Below, in pieces: positions 1-13,194 of a DNA stretch of 64,000 nucleotides. Source of the DNA: Rhizomys pruinosus (taxonomy: Eukaryota; Chordata; Mammalia; Rodentia; Spalacidae); the NCBI GenBank assembly GCA_009823505.1, contig VZQC01007114.1, positions 165,892-229,891 of the forward strand, written 5' to 3'. The stretch's first letter is position 1. Every line of letters starts with the position of its first letter. The notes beneath the pieces were generated by a model. It was not told the DNA's origin. It worked only from the letters and a program-made list of their open reading frames with translations, and searched no databases. The translations under genes and the position numbers were made by a program.

Positions 1-502
1 AGCTTTGCCATGCCAAGAGAATTCATACATAAAGTCACCTCCTCTCCCTGCCAACATGTCTCTGCCTCCTGCTCGGAGCATGCAAATACACATCTAGTAT
101 CATTTTCCATTTGATCTCAATTGAATTTAATTACTTAATTTAACAAGTGTTTTTTTAATCATGTAATCTTCAATAGTTCTAGGAAAATTTGCAATTTTTT
201 TTCTGTTTGAGAAAGCAGAAGTAAAGGGGTATTTGGGGTGAGAAAGTCACATTGTACTAAATTTAAAGGAACTGGGATCTTTTCAAGTAGATAGAGAAAA
301 AAGATTGAGGCAGTCGATCCTTTCAATGGAAAAGTATAAAGCATAGGGGATGGTTTTTATCAAGGGTAAAATGGAGAATGGGAGTAATTTAAGTGGGGAG
401 GGAAGAGGGAGTGTTAGACAGGGAGAAAAATATAAGAGACAAATAATTCCTAGCTGGTGTAAAACAGAAACAAAAACAAAAACAAGAACAAAACCCAGAG
501 GA

Positions 503-645
503 GGCCAGGCATGGTGGCACATGCCTTTAATCCCAGCACTTGGGAGGCAGAAGCAGGTGAATCTCTGTGAGTTCAAAGCTGGCCTGGTCTACATAGTGAG
601 TTCCAGGCCATTTGGGGCTACAGGGAGCCCTGTCTCAAAAAAGAC
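503..645 (+). repeat. B1 SINE
   Basis: 7SL-derived B1: 'gccaggcatggtggcacat' head, then 'tttaatcccagcacttggg' (B-box region), ending with 'ccctgtctcaaaaaag'. It is near full length and moderately diverged. Confidence 0.9.
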
Positions 646-869
646 CAACCCTCCCCAAAAGAGAGGGAAAGATATTAGTTCAAAAACCTACTGAAAAATT
701 ACATCTACAATATATGTGCATGAGTCCATGTGTATACCCGAAGGTGATATATCAAGAAACATTTCTGATATGGGACTTGGATCAATGGAGCTGGAACTGA
801 AGGCTAGCCTCTCATAGTTTTGGAGTGCACTACACAAGCTCTAAAGAACATTAATCATTGGTCCAACTC

Positions 870-2005
870 CAGCTTCAAGGCCTAATAACCCTAGCAATGA
901 CTAGCACACCAAACTATATTAGAGCAGTAGTAGCACTTTTGTCTTAGGGGTAATCAACAGCTACCTAATTGTACCTAAATCTCACTTAATGGGGGGGAAG
1001 CCACATGTGGTATTCTAAACATAAACAAATACACATGGCTGGAGAGATCATAGAACTTTGAGAAAACCCCAAGGCTGTCACATCCCTAGACAAATATAAT
1101 TTCTTAGTATGTGCTAAATATGGATCCTTGTATTTATAGACAAGTATGCCAGTCATCACTCATCAAAGAAGCTTCTTTTGTAGCAGATAGAGACTATTAC
1201 AGAGTTCCACAACTGGTCCCACACAGAGATTAAGTATCTGTGAAATTCCCAACCCTAAGTGACACATCTACAATGGAACCTCTATATCTAAAGCTCATGG
1301 AACATAGTGAAACAAGGAGTAGAGAGAATACTAATGCATCTCTTACCTCTCATCAATGAAGTTCCCTTATGCAACAGGGGGCAATAAACACAAAGGGCCA
1401 CAAATGGCCAAAACACAGAGAATAAGAGTCTGAAGAGTGCGGGTCCTTGGACAGGCATTCTATATTAAACTTCACCATTGTGGAAAAGGGGACAGAAAGA
1501 TTGTAAGAGCCAGGGGAGGAGATGCATGACCATATGAAATAGCTCCTGGCACCTTGCTCACATGAACTTACAGCAATGGTAACGGCATGCACAAGACCCA
1601 TGGGAACTCAAGGAGTCAAAAACCCAGTACAGAACTCAGGAAATGGGCAGTAGGCCCCATCTTAGCTGAAGAAGTATTGGGAAGCTGATTACTGCTGAGT
1701 GAGGAAGAACTTCTTTAAGGGAGTGACTCTAGATAGGCTGACTAGACCCCAGTGGATGAACTTACACTGAGGGTCATCTGGGTATGCTAACTTGACTTGA
1801 TAGGCCTTAACATAAACAACAGAATGCATGAAATCCATTGTGTTGGGGGGGCCTATGGGAGGCTGCTGTTAGGAAGGCGGTATAAAGATGATTAAGTTAT
1901 TGTGTATGAAATACACAAAAATTCAATAAATAATATGCAAAAGTAAGGGGATTAAATAAAATCTGAACTTCACTAAAAAAATAAAGCCTATTAAAAAAAA
2001 AAAAA
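870..2005 (+). repeat. L1 3' UTR fragment (Lx-like), sense
   Basis: The region around 1160-1310 follows the rodent Lx L1 3' UTR: 'catcaaagaagcttctttt' and 'agagactattacagagttc', then 'gacacatctacaatggaac'. It ends in A-rich sequence around 1976-2005. There is no coding potential and it is 5' truncated. The left boundary is approximate. Confidence 0.65.
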
Positions 2006-2260
2006 CCAAGAAACAAAACTACCTCAGTAATTGTGATACCTGCCATATGGTAAGCACCACTAACTACTAAAGAGGTGGCTATACAGATAAGGAATAATGT
2101 TCCTAAGAATATTTAAACAAAGAAGAGATTCCTAAAGGAAGCCAGCCACTCTGAGTTTAAAGTACTTTTGAGTGACTAAAGCAGCTGGAAGAATCTATTT
2201 CCCCTCAGGTATACACTTCTTTTCCTCAGCCTGGCATTTCTACATTTTTTTCTTTCTGGG

Positions 2261-2330
2261 GAGACTTCTTTTCTTTCCTTTCTTTTCCTTTCTTTTCTTT
2301 TCTTTTCTTTTCTTTTCCTTTCCTTTCCTT
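2261..2330. repeat. (CTTTT)n pyrimidine microsatellite
   Basis: About 70 bp of interrupted TTTTC/TTTCC repeats on the plus strand. It is probably the expanded poly(A)/T tail of the adjoining antisense B1-type fragment. Confidence 0.9.
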
Positions 2331-2450
2331 ATTTTTGAAACAGGATGTTACTACACAGGCTAGGCTAGCCTTGAACTCAGTATGTAGCCCAGACTGGCCT
2401 CAAACTTGTGTTGATCCTCTGTCCTTGATCTCTCAAGTGCTGGGATCTGA
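2331..2450 (-). repeat. B1-type SINE fragment, antisense
   Basis: The plus strand reads 'ggctagccttgaactcagt' and 'tctcaagtgctgggatc', a diverged B1 in reverse orientation whose tail side abuts the CTTTT microsatellite. Confidence 0.7.
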
Positions 2451-2514
2451 AAAGCTTTTTTTCAAAGAAAAATGGAAATTATTTAAATGTACTTGCCCAA
2501 TAGAGGATGGTATA

Positions 2515-2937
2515 AAAATCTGCGCTTGTGCTGGATAGCTTTATTGTCAACTTGACACACCTGGGTTGAGGGAGCCTCAACTGGGAAATTGGCTCCATTG
2601 GATTGGCCTGTGGCCATGTCTGTGGAGTATTGTCTTGATTATCAGGCAATGTGGGAGGGCTCAGCCCACAATGAGTAGTGCCACCCTGGGCAGGTTGTTG
2701 TGTACAGTATAAGAAGGCAGGCTGGGCATGAGCCAGGGAAGCAAGACAGTGACCAGCATTCCTCCATGGCCTGTGCTTCAGCTCCTGCCTCCAGGTTCCT
2801 GCCCTGAGTTCCTGCCTTGGGCTCCCTAAATGATGAACTGTGACCCAGGAGATGTAAGCTGAATAAACCCTTTCCTCCCCAAGTTGATGTCAGTCAGAGT
2901 GTTTTGTCACAGCAATGGAAGACAAACTAGAACAGCG
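2515..2937 (+). repeat. Common rodent interspersed repeat (DNA-transposon- or MaLR-like, class not settled)
   Basis: It begins 'ctggatagctttattgtcaa' and ends 'atggaagacaaactagaac'. Inside are 'tgagggagcctcaactggg', 'gaataaaccctttcctccc' and a TATAAGA box-like stretch. I know this as a high-copy rodent repeat, but I cannot say from memory alone whether it is hAT-Charlie-derived (URR1/RChARR1 type) or an LTR. No coding content. Confidence 0.6.
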
Positions 2938-2997
2938 CTCAATTAAATCTCATCGTTGTGACCTGGCTCCAAAACAACAATCTGCCATATAGACTCT

Positions 2998-3107
2998 TTT
3001 TTTTTTTTAATTTTATTTATTTCTGTATGTGTATGAATGTACTGTCTGCATGCAAGTCTGTGCACCCGTGTCGTGCAATGCCGCGGAGGTCAGAAGAGGG
3101 TCTCGGA
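2998..3107 (-). repeat. B2 SINE 3' half, antisense (left arm of a fold-back pair)
   Basis: The antisense 3' half of a B2 element: poly(T), then 'ctgcatgcaagtctgtgcac' and 'gaggtcagaagagggtctc'. It butts directly onto the 5' half of a full sense B2 without its own head, so the two make a long hairpin. Confidence 0.85.
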
Positions 3108-3335
3108 GAGATGGCCTAGCGGTTAAGAGTGCCAACCGCTCTTACAGAGGACCCGGGTTCGATCCCCAGCACCCACATGGCGGCCGAGAGCCGTCTGAAA
3201 CTCCAATTCCAGGAGAACTCCAGCTCCAGGGGAATCCGAGACCCTCTTCTGACCTCCGCGGCATTGCACGACACGGGTGCACAGACCTGCATGCAGACAG
3301 CACATTGACACACATACAGAAATAAATAAAAAAAA
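3105..3335 (+). repeat. B2 SINE, full length, with internal 17-bp duplication
   Basis: The tRNA-derived head 'ggagagatggcctagcggtt' with A and B boxes ('gggttcgatccc') is followed by two tandem 17-mers, 'aactccaattccaggag' and 'aactccagctccagggg'. The element ends in 'cagaaataaataaaa'. It matches other B2 copies here but has a 3' half ('ggcattgcacgacacgggtg') unlike the mouse B2_Mm consensus I remember. Confidence 0.85.
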
Positions 3336-6124
3336 TACTCTGAATGAAGACTTAGAGATTGAAAAAAACAACAAAGAAATAAGCACAAGAGGGTAGACGA
3401 AGGCTCAAGGAGTAGAAGGTAAGAGCGCTCTGATGATGGTGTCTCAAGGACAGTAAGAGGTGTGGAACGCAGCAATTTTTGCTTTTTCTCTCCCTTGTTG
3501 CTTTTTCGAGAGATTAAAATTACAGAACTGGCAGCTTTGGAGAAGCCCTTGCCCTCTCCCTGCACCATCCTCTCCTTTATATAATAAAACACAGTTGTGA
3601 TGACTGATTATTTCAGAGCTTACGACCTGCCTGCCATAATACATGTGAAACAAGAAGCCTGATTATTGATGGAAATGGGGAGAGATTAATAACAAGTGTC
3701 CCCCAAAATTCTCATTTAGCTCCCCTGGACCTGCCATGGCACACAGATGAGGGAGGCCACATAAAGGAAAATGAAAGATTTAGGAGGCCCATGCTGATGA
3801 ACACTAAAAAAGGTAACTCCCCAAATAAAATTTTTCTCTTTAAAAATTATTTAATATTCATAAAGGCATATAATGTTCCTGGAACCAATCAAGTCCTGAA
3901 TTTTCTCTCTTGATCTTTGCTCTTAATGGAAGTCAGTTGTTGCTGGAGCCAGGTGTGAAGAATGATAGATACGGCTGGGAAGCAGGTGAAATTATGACTT
4001 AATAATGAAGTTTCTCTTCTGGTGTCCTGCACCACTCCAGTGGCCTTTTGTCATCAAGCCTGTGCTGGTATCAGCAGTAGGCAAGTCATTTTTAGAACCC
4101 TAGGTGGGTAAGTATGTGGTATGAGAGTGCTCATGGTGACCGACAAAACCCAGCAAATGGTAAGAGCTCAGGGTAAGAGTTTGCTAGAGTTTTTACTTGC
4201 ATCTTGACTACTTAAAGGATTTTAAGCATGCAGCTTAAGAATGGCTGTGTGGGCTCAGTAAACACACTAAAGTAGGTTTGATTTTTCCACTCACCAGTGG
4301 CAAACCCAAGCAACTACATTATTGCCAGGGATTTAGCTTGAGGGGATTTATAATCCTTTTCATAGGTGGGTGGCCAAAGTTATAATTTTCCTAAAACCTA
4401 AAACCTGACAAACTCATATGCATAGGGACCATGTGCTTAAGGAGCTGACAGGTTTTAAGCAGAGGTGATTCTTAGTTTAACTGTAATTTTATAAATTCTT
4501 TGAGCTGGAAGTCTTCTTATATCATATTTTCATTTGATTATCTGATATTTAAAGAACAATAACCCATTTGGAGATTATGATTGAGCAGGAGCTTGTCAAT
4601 CACTGTTTTAAAGCACTTTCTGATAAAAAGAGGCATGAGTAGAGGTATAATGAAAAGTGTGCTGTATTCTATGTAAGAGAAGAAGCAGAAATGGTCTGGC
4701 CCCTTGTCCCTGCATCAAGAAAAAAAGCTGTAGTGGCCTATAGCAGGTATTTCCTCTAGAAAAAGTTTAAGTGTGTTGATAAAAGAGAATGGAATAGATT
4801 CAAGCTAGACAACAGAAATATAATTGCTGTGTGTTGGGAGACAGGGCTTAAATTGCTTTATTGGCTCTACTCTATGGGATATTTATTGTCTACCATTGTT
4901 AAGATCTGGAGAAAGGGATGGGGTTTATTTAAATCAGTGCAACAACAAGCAGTGTCACCACGGGATCTCCTCATTTCTTTATCCAGAACAGATGTCCCAG
5001 TATGGATCTGTTGATGTGGACTTCTTGTCCTTGGAGAGCTAAGAGATTTAAAGACCCAGGGAAGATAAAGGGGCATCCCTGGATCTGGATGGAAGCTCTG
5101 GGAAAGTAAATTTGGTTGAAAATATTTCCCACCCCTCTACTCAGAGCGGCAGACTTTCCTTTGTCATTAATACTCTTTCCTGGAGTTTTTATGTATCCTT
5201 TCAGTGGAGGAGCACTTTTATCAAATCATCAGCCCTTTCTGCCAGAGCTCAATGCAATCACCTGAAGAATAGAAGTGAATATATGCCATCTGTTACTAGA
5301 TCCTTGCTTCTCTGCCTTTCAACTGGAAGGACAGATCGACTTTCTGCCTTTCTTAATGGAAAATAAAATCTATCTTAGGATAGTGACAGTTTAGGAGGTA
5401 ATTTCTTATAGGCAAAGAAATGTCAGTGTAAATACTATCTGTTGAACTGCGATTTGTCCCAGGAATGTGAAGGACTCTGGGACGTACAGGGAACATGACC
5501 TGGAGTCAACCCTGTGCTAAACCCATCTTCATCCCCAAGCTTTCTGCTGTCTTCTAAGTCAAAAACCAATCTGGATAGTGGCTTTCCTTGTCTTTCCCAA
5601 AGCAAACCCACCTCCTGTCTATTCTTAGTTCTAAGCATTAAGAACATAAGGAACATGGCAGCTGCCCACTGGGAGGTGTCCTCTTCATAATTAGGGCTCC
5701 AATTTCCTTCTAGTCCATTTATTAACTGTTTTTTTTAGCACTGTTAGGTCATATCTCCTCTCTAAGGACAGAATGTTACAGCTATTTACAATGGATTTTT
5801 AAATATTTCAAATGATAACTAGACATTTTTATTATAGTGTTCTAGAGACCACAGAGACGTAGGATGAGTATCTTCTATAGAATAGTTCATAATCCTCTTA
5901 GAATGGTAGGTCCCTGAAGCCAGGTAGACTTATCAAATCTAATTGAAATAACATCAAGATTTCCATAAACTGACAAGCTTGGTGAACTGAACCAATGTGA
6001 TCCAGTGAACATAGCATTAGACCAAGAGTCATGACACCCGAGTTGCTGTACTTTGTGATTTTTGTGATATTGCCCAAATCTGCCACCACCCTCGTTGGCA
6101 GTTCCTGTCATTCTTGTTCTCCAT

Positions 6125-6490
6125 CAGGTTTCTTGCTTTATTGAAAACAATATAGACTGGACACTCATTTGATCAACTTGATTGAGCATACAAACCCCCC
6201 CTGCTGGATGGTGGGACCAATGAGCTGTGTGGGTTTGGGCACAACTGCTCGCAAATTGGTTTTACATGAAGGATGCTTGTACTCACAAATTATCACTTTT
6301 TGTTAAAAAATGAAAACAAAACAAAACAAAAAAACAGAGAAAGATGCAGAAAAGTTACGGCAGAATGCAAGATCTGGGATGGGTAGGGGTGGGGTGGGGG
6401 GAAGGGAAGGGGATATATGCCTGAACTGAATTGGAAAATGATGTATGAAATACACAAAGCATCAATAAAAAAAAATTAAAAACAAAAAAA
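6125..6490 (+). repeat. L1-type 3' end, sense
   Basis: It matches, in opposite orientation, the stretch left of the N gap (27100-27430) and 56505-56810. Shared sequences include 'ggacactcatttgatcaact', 'gaaggatgcttgtactcac' and the terminal 'gatgtatgaaatacacaaag' before the A-rich tail. It is severely 5' truncated, with only 3' UTR left. Confidence 0.75.
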
Positions 6491-6522
6491 GAAAGGATAA
6501 TTCTAAAGTTCATCTCAGAGGG

Positions 6523-6781
6523 TTTTTCTTTTTTTTTTTTAATTTATTTATTTATTTTTTTAAAATTTTTATTTATTCTTGTATGTGTATGAATATGCTG
6601 TCTGCATGTAGGTTTGTACACCCCTGTCGTGCAATGCCTCTCAGGTCAGAAGAGGGTGTCAGATTCCCTTGGAACTGGAGTTAAAGACGGTTCTCAGCTG
6701 CCATGTGGGTGCTGGGGATTGAACCCGAGTCCTCTGAAAGAGTAGTCGGTGCTCTTAACTGCTAGGCCATCTCTCCAGCCC
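6523..6781 (-). repeat. B2 SINE, antisense
   Basis: The plus strand runs from T/A-rich tail through 'ctgtcgtgcaatgcctctca' and 'tggggattgaacccgagtcc' to the head complement 'ggccatctctccagcccc'. It is full length. Confidence 0.9.
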
Positions 6782-8369
6782 CTCAGAGGGTTTTTCTAGT
6801 TATCTTTAAACTGCATTAGAAGTCTGGCTAAAGAAGATTTAAGAATCCTAGTAGCCACAAAATGCATTTTAAAAATGCCCTGTTCAAACACTTGCTATTT
6901 GGGAGCAATAAAACCGGGTGGTGTGTAACTCATTTGAGCTGGAACAATTACTATGTGGCAGTGTAATAGACATCCAGCTCAAAATCAGAATTGCTAAAAG
7001 CAGGTGGACAGTTTCAAGATCATAATGTTCTGAAGGGCTTACATAACGGGGCACATTCTATCCTACTGACGTTTGTTTCAAAAATAGCCTTCTTAAAGAT
7101 ACAAGGTGCCCCAACATCAACTTTGATTTGAATTTCTTTAGAGAAGAAATACAATTTAGGAAGTATCTGCAAAGAGACTGATTGACTTCTTTATTCTTTA
7201 ACAAATTTCATTCGTTTTTCCTTTTTCTTGAGGCTTGATGGCAGATACAGAAATGTCCCTGGCAAAGCATTCTATATCTGTCTTTATTTTTCCTGCTTTG
7301 ATATATTTTACATTCAAAAAAAGCAGAAGAGGTGGTACTGTAAAGATGAAGCCATGACTATTTGTGGAGTTTTCACGTTAACTGCAAGTAATAGTTCCCT
7401 GTTCTCCATGCTTTGTTCACTACGCACTCTGGGAAATCATTAGGCGTTTTCTTCCTTTCCTTTTCTGCACCAACTTGCAAAGCACAAGAGGTCAGGCCTC
7501 CTTGAATCATTGGCAGACAAATTGAAACCTTTCTAATGCGACAAGATTTCAACTTCTACATGAAGATGTAGGCACATTTAGTGTATGAGATCCTCCTTCC
7601 TAACAGCAAGCTCTTACTCCAATCAGGAGAGGAAGGTCTAGTTTTGAAAGTAGTAGGTTTTAGAGGAAAGTAGAATTTGACAGTTCATGCCAGTGGATTG
7701 GTTTGCTGCCTGTTCTCTGGAGTCACTTTGTGTTATTCAGCCTAGAAAACATCAGACACTTGTTCTAGGTCAGGAGATGGGAGAGGATTTAAGAGTCTTT
7801 CCTGGCAGAAGGGAAAGTTCTTCCCAGAGCAGGAAAGCAATGAAGGAAAGGTTGCTTCAGAAATATCACCTTTTCAGAGTTGAAGAGGTGGGATCTGAAT
7901 TACTAAACAAATAAGAAATTCTAATTCTCAAGTTCCCTCAGTCACGAACAGATGAAGGTAAAAGAGAAAAGAATGTGTAGATACTAAATCATTGCAGGAG
8001 AAAGGCCATCCCAGAGGAGAAAGGCAAACACAGGGAGACAGCTGTTTCTCATGAAGAAATCTGTCTTATTCTACATCACTATGTCTAATGACTTGCTGTG
8101 CCAGGTGGCTTTTGAGACACATCAGAACTCTGGCTATTCAGTTCTGATGGGCTGGTAGAACTCATGGACACATCAGATAACCTGGGCCAGGAGAAATTGA
8201 TACTCTAAGTTTCGTGATGAGTTATTATGAACCCCCCCCCAATCTTCTCTCCAGAATCGCTAAGGCCACGGTGGGTCTGAATTAACACTGTGGCTATCTG
8301 GTGCTATAGTACAGTGTTTAAAAGCACATACTTCATACCCCAAGATATAGATGTAAGTCACTGTGTTAC

Positions 8370-8735
8370 TGCTATGGTCAGAATGTTTGTGTTCCTCTTC
8401 ATATGTTGAAATTCTAGTCTGTAAGGTGACAGTGTTAGGAAATGAGATATTTAGGAGGTGGTTAGGTCACGGAACAGAGCCCTTGTGAGTAGGATTAGTG
8501 CCATTATAAAAGAGGCTTTTGAGACCAATTGCTCCTTCCCTAATGTGAAGACACAGCAGGCAAGTACAATTTATGAGCTACACAGTACATCATCACCAGA
8601 TGATGAAATCCTCCTTGATCTTGAACTTTCCAGCCTCCACAAGAGTGAGAAATGAACACTTGTTGTTTATAAGTCACAAGTCTAATGTATTTTCTTAAAG
8701 CAGACTGACTGAACAACTAAGCCAGGACTTATTGG
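8370..8735 (+). repeat. Old mammalian repeat, MaLR/MLT-like
   Basis: The order of blocks 'atggtcagaatgtttgtgtt', 'attagtgccattataaaaga', 'ccttgatcttgaactttcca' and 'ttgtttataagtcacaag' matches a widespread pre-rodent repeat. I recall it as a MaLR-type LTR, but the family is from memory. The short open frame across it is incidental. Confidence 0.5.
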
Positions 8736-10883
8736 ATGTTTGGTCTTTGGCATGTGACTTTACTTCTAAGGTCTAAATATTCTCACATGTACAATGAGGT
8801 TATTAATGGAATCTTTCTCAAAGGCAGGTTGTGAGGATTATGATACATAATGCTTGTAAAGTACTTATCACAGTATGTGGCAGCCAGTTAATACGCTGTA
8901 AGTTCTGGCTAATAATAAAAATATTACCTGATTTTTCACACCATGTACTCAATTTAATGAATATTTGCCAGCCATTATTGTATGCAGGTATTGATTCATT
9001 ACAGCAGAAAGTAAGTGTTTGTTAGGTAATATACTAAGTGCAGGGAGAGCTGCAAACAACATGATATGTTTTGAGTGTTGAGAAGATGAAGGACATGAAA
9101 GAGAAGACATTCTCACTCATTTGGAAACTGACAGGTTAGTGCTATGTCAAGATGGTTCAGAGTGTCTCAGACACCCCAGAAATCAAGTCAGGTTGTCTGC
9201 CCCTTGCTTAGCCCTACCTGGAATTAGAAAATTCTCATCTACATTTCAGCCGTGTCCCAATTCCGAGGATCAGTCTTGACCTAAGACAGGTGGTGATTGG
9301 CTCCAGCCCCATAGATGGAGGCTGAGGTTCAAGTTACTGTGTTGCTCGTCTGGCAAGAGGACAGTGTCCCAGTTTTGATACCTGGGGCCCAGCCTCGTTT
9401 TAAGCCTTAGTTCCCTTTCTGTGTCCTTATTTTTAGAAACAAGCTTCTGCCTTTGTGCTTGTTTCCAAAGGCCTGTTCTAGAAACTTATTTAATGACCCC
9501 AGTATCTCTTATGTCTGGAGAGTTACCCTGCATTTGTGCTGGTTGTCATCTGAATCACTAGAATCCTTTTCCTAATCCTCAGACCAATAGATAACATGGA
9601 TGTTGGCTTCTCAACCTGCTAGGACAGCTCAGCCTATCCACCCCCTATATGTGTTTGTCTGCTCCTTATCTGTTGTGTACCTGGGTACCAATTATTGTCT
9701 GCTACAAGTAAATGTCTCCCGCCATCGTCTGCATGTTGGTTGATTTATTTGGGATTGGTTCACGCAATGGGCAGTTCCAATGACCAGTTATACTTGTCCT
9801 CACATGCCTCATTGGGTTGGCTAATAATTGATTTTCTCTGAGACCAAAATCATTCCAAATTAAGTCATTGAACAATTCTGAACCACTATATACTTTTAAA
9901 AGGTCTTGATTATCAGTGGTATTTGTATTTGACGCATGGGCAAATGTTGCATGGAGGCATTCTATGCATTCCTTGGAGTTTTTATTGAAATTCTACTATG
10001 TTCCAAGTTCTAGGATATTGAAATTAATCAAATACATCTTATGTCTTCAAGTTCATAGTCTAACAGGGCAGGTGACTTAAAAATAAGTCATTACAGTATC
10101 AGAAATACTATATGAATGCAAAAAACAGGGGCGCCTAACTGAAGCTATATGGGGGTAGATAGTGGGACAAAGCTTCCAGAAATTGGTCACATCTCTGAGT
10201 TTTGGAGGATGAGTAGGCAGCAGTTGCTAACTAAAGATAGGCAAAAGTACTAGCCCGCATACCCGAAGTGAGAGCTTAGTACCTTCAGGGAACAGCATAT
10301 ACTTTTCTATAGCTGGAACATTAGCTATGAAGAAGAATGTGTACAAGATAAAGCTAGAGAGGTAGGCGGGTGTGAGAATATGAAATGTCTTATTTGCCAT
10401 GCTTAGGAATTTCAGTTATGTCTTAATTTTTAAAGTGGGAAACTGCAATAATGTAGAGATCTGATTTGGGGAGGTAAAACTAGAGGTGCAGAAACAACTT
10501 AAATGACAGACAAATGGTAAAAAATCTTAGCTACTGTGCTGATGATGATGGGCGTCAAGAGCGTATTTGGATTTGAGGCCCCTAGTAGAGCTCATTAGAC
10601 ATGGTTCATTAGATATGAATGGAACAATGAGGAAAGATGGTGGGACTGGTAAGGCAACTATGCAGGTAGGGTGATTCTGCTCCCTTAGTCAGGGAAGTTC
10701 AGAAACATTTGATTTACAGTAGAGGAAAGGCTGTGCTTCATGTGGTCAAGTAAATACCTTCAGATTTATTTATGTTTTAGTAAAATAAACGTGTTGTTTA
10801 AAGGATACTGCTGACAGCTTTCCAGACTGTGTGTGATCAAGTATTTTTATTACACATTAAGTGAAAAATCCCATAATTTGTTA

Positions 10884-11204
<321 letters not shown>

Positions 11205-11220
11205 TTACTCCTATCTTATG

Positions 11221-11230
11221 TGTCTGTCTG

Positions 11231-11269
<39 letters not shown>

Positions 11270-11270
11270 G
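11221..11270. repeat. (TCTA)n tetranucleotide microsatellite
   Basis: About 50 bp of TCTA/TCTG units, about 44 bp upstream (in transcript sense) of the exon 10 acceptor. On the transcribed strand it reads TAGA/CAGA. Confidence 0.95.
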
Positions 11271-11279
11271 TTTCTTTTT

Positions 11280-11402
11280 GTCTTTTTGAGACAGGGTCTC
11301 CTTGTAGCTCTAAGTTGGCCTAGAACTTGCTGTGTAGGTGAAAATCTGCCTGCTCTGCCTCCTGAGAGCTGGGATTAAAGGCATGTGCCACCAAGCCAGG
11401 CT
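11280..11402 (-). repeat. B1 SINE, on the gene strand
   Basis: The plus strand reads 'tttttgagacagggtctcct' through 'attaaaggcatgtgccacca', a B1 in reverse. It is slightly short, with one internal deletion relative to other copies here. Confidence 0.88.
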
Positions 11403-11487
11403 CCTATCCATTGTTAAGAGATGGTAGATGTAATAAGAAGTCATATTCATCTCTGTGGTTATTAAGATCTGATATGTGAAAAGAATT

Positions 11488-11718
11488 ATTTTTTAATTAA
11501 TTAATTAATTTATGTTTTATGTGTATGAATGTACTGTCTGCATGCAGGTCTGTGCACCCATGTCATGCAGTGCCATGGAGGTCAGAAGAGGGCGTCAGAT
11601 TCCCCTGGAACTGGAGTCAAAGACAGTTCTCAGCTGCCATGTGGGTGCTGGGAATTGAACCCGGGTCCTCTGCAAGAGCAGTCAGTGCTCTTAACTGCTA
11701 GGCCATCTCTCCAGCCCT
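11488..11718 (-). repeat. B2 SINE, on the gene strand
   Basis: An (AATT)n tail is followed by 'ctgcatgcaggtctgtgcac', 'gggaattgaacccgggtcc' and 'ggccatctctccagccc'. It lacks the 17-bp internal duplication seen in the neighbouring copy. Confidence 0.92.
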
Positions 11719-11889
11719 GATACGTGAAAAATTTTTTAAAAAAATTTTGACTTAATAAGCAGAAGAGCCTCAATTGACTATTCATGAGCCATATATATTC
11801 TTTGGAGCCTTAACTGGTGATTTAATGAAGTAGAGAAACATTTCAGTTCTCTCCTAGAGTTTGAAAGTAGGAGTAATTTTCATTAGTAA

Positions 11890-12138
11890 TTTCTTTTTTT
11901 TTTAATTTTTATTTATTTCTGTATGTGTATCAATGTACTGTCTGCATGCAGGTCTGTGCACCCGTGTCGTGCAATGCCGCGGAGGTCAGAAGTGGGCGTC
12001 AGATTCCCCTGGAATTGGAGTTCTCCTGGAGTTGGAGTTTCAGACGGTTATCGGGCACCATGTGTGTGCTGGGGATTGAACCCGGGTCCTCTGTAAGAGC
12101 AGTCGGCGCTCTTAACCGCTAGGCCATCTCTCCAGCCC
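11890..12138 (-). repeat. B2 SINE with internal 17-bp duplication
   Basis: Full length and little diverged. It carries the paired 17-mers (plus strand 'cccctggaattggagttctc' followed by 'ctggagttggagtttcaga'), as in the copy at 3105. This supports a subfamily defined by that duplication. Confidence 0.92.
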
Positions 12139-12872
12139 CAGTAATTTCTTTTGATTTAGTCCAACTGGGAAGTATCTATCTTGTAAGTTACATGAAGATG
12201 AACTCCTTTGATTTCCCAAAGTTTACTAGGTAGAAACCATAGCCAGCTAAGGGAGATTGTAGGGTAGTACTGTGATTTTTATGAAGGTAGGGTCTTTGAT
12301 TCATTTTCTTATCTGCAGAACTAAATACAGTACTTAGAACAAGGCAAGAGAGAGTAATGGATATATATGTGTAAATGAAAGATCAACTTGAGCCATATCC
12401 TTTCAGTTAAAGTTTTAGACTTCTTGTTATACTTGTTTTTAATTCAGGTATATACTTCATTACCAAAACCCCAGCTTTTGGAAAACGATTTTAAAACTGA
12501 GAATACTCTCTTGCCTTTCTATAGTGCTTTGAATTTTGTAGAACACTTCTATGTGGCTAATTGTGCCTTGAAATGGTCCTAAGACATAGGTAGGAAATTA
12601 TTATTATACTCATCTCACAAATTACTAAAGCAGCAATATGAGGATTAGAAAAGTTGTGACTTGTATTTACACAGGGTAGTAGTACATCCAATATTAGAAC
12701 GCTAAAAGAGTTTCTCTTTCACACAATGCCGCCTCTCCCACAACAAAAAGTTAGATTCCAAGTTCAGATGAAGCATTATTGTTTTGGGGGAGAGGTGGAA
12801 GGGGAAATGATATCTGAATGGTGCCAACTTCATTCATCCATTGATTTCTCACTTCATTTCCAAATGCATCTA

Positions 12873-12878
<6 letters not shown>

Positions 12879-12920
<42 letters not shown>

Positions 12921-13045
12921 TAGTGCACATGTGGAAGTCAGAAGAAAGCTCTCATTTATGTCCTCCTCCTACCATGTGGATTCCAGGAATCAAACTCAGG
13001 TCATCAGGTTTATTGGCAAGTACTTTTACTAGGTCACATTCCCTC
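12879..13045 (-). repeat. (GT)n plus B4/B3-like SINE fragment
   Basis: A GT dinucleotide run of about 40 bp at 12879-12919 is followed by 'catgtggaagtcagaagaaa' and 'ggaatcaaactcaggtcatc', a diverged antisense SINE. The short open frames through the GT run are artefacts. Confidence 0.75.
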
Positions 13046-13083
13046 CTCCCTGTCTCTCTTTCTCTTCCCCTTCTCTGTCTCTC

Positions 13084-13184
13084 TCCTTCCTTCCTTCCTT
13101 CCTTCCTTCCTTCCTTCCTTCCTTCCTTCCTTCCTTCCTTCCTTCCTTCCTCCCTCCCTCCCTCCCTCCTTCCCTCCCTTCCTT
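13084..13184. repeat. (TTCC)n/(CTCC)n microsatellite
   Basis: About 65 bp of TTCC units, then CCTCCC variants: pure pyrimidine on the plus strand, purine on the transcribed strand. Confidence 0.95.
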
Positions 13185-13194
13185 AGTTCCTTAA

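Noticed and set aside
3105..3180. tRNA gene from 'tagcggttaag...gggttcgatccc' boxes
   Set aside because: The boxes belong to the tRNA-derived head of a B2 SINE; no cloverleaf acceptor pairing.
12881..13186. 101-codon frame rich in Cys-Val and Leu-Pro-Ser
   Set aside because: It is translated GT and TTCC microsatellite.
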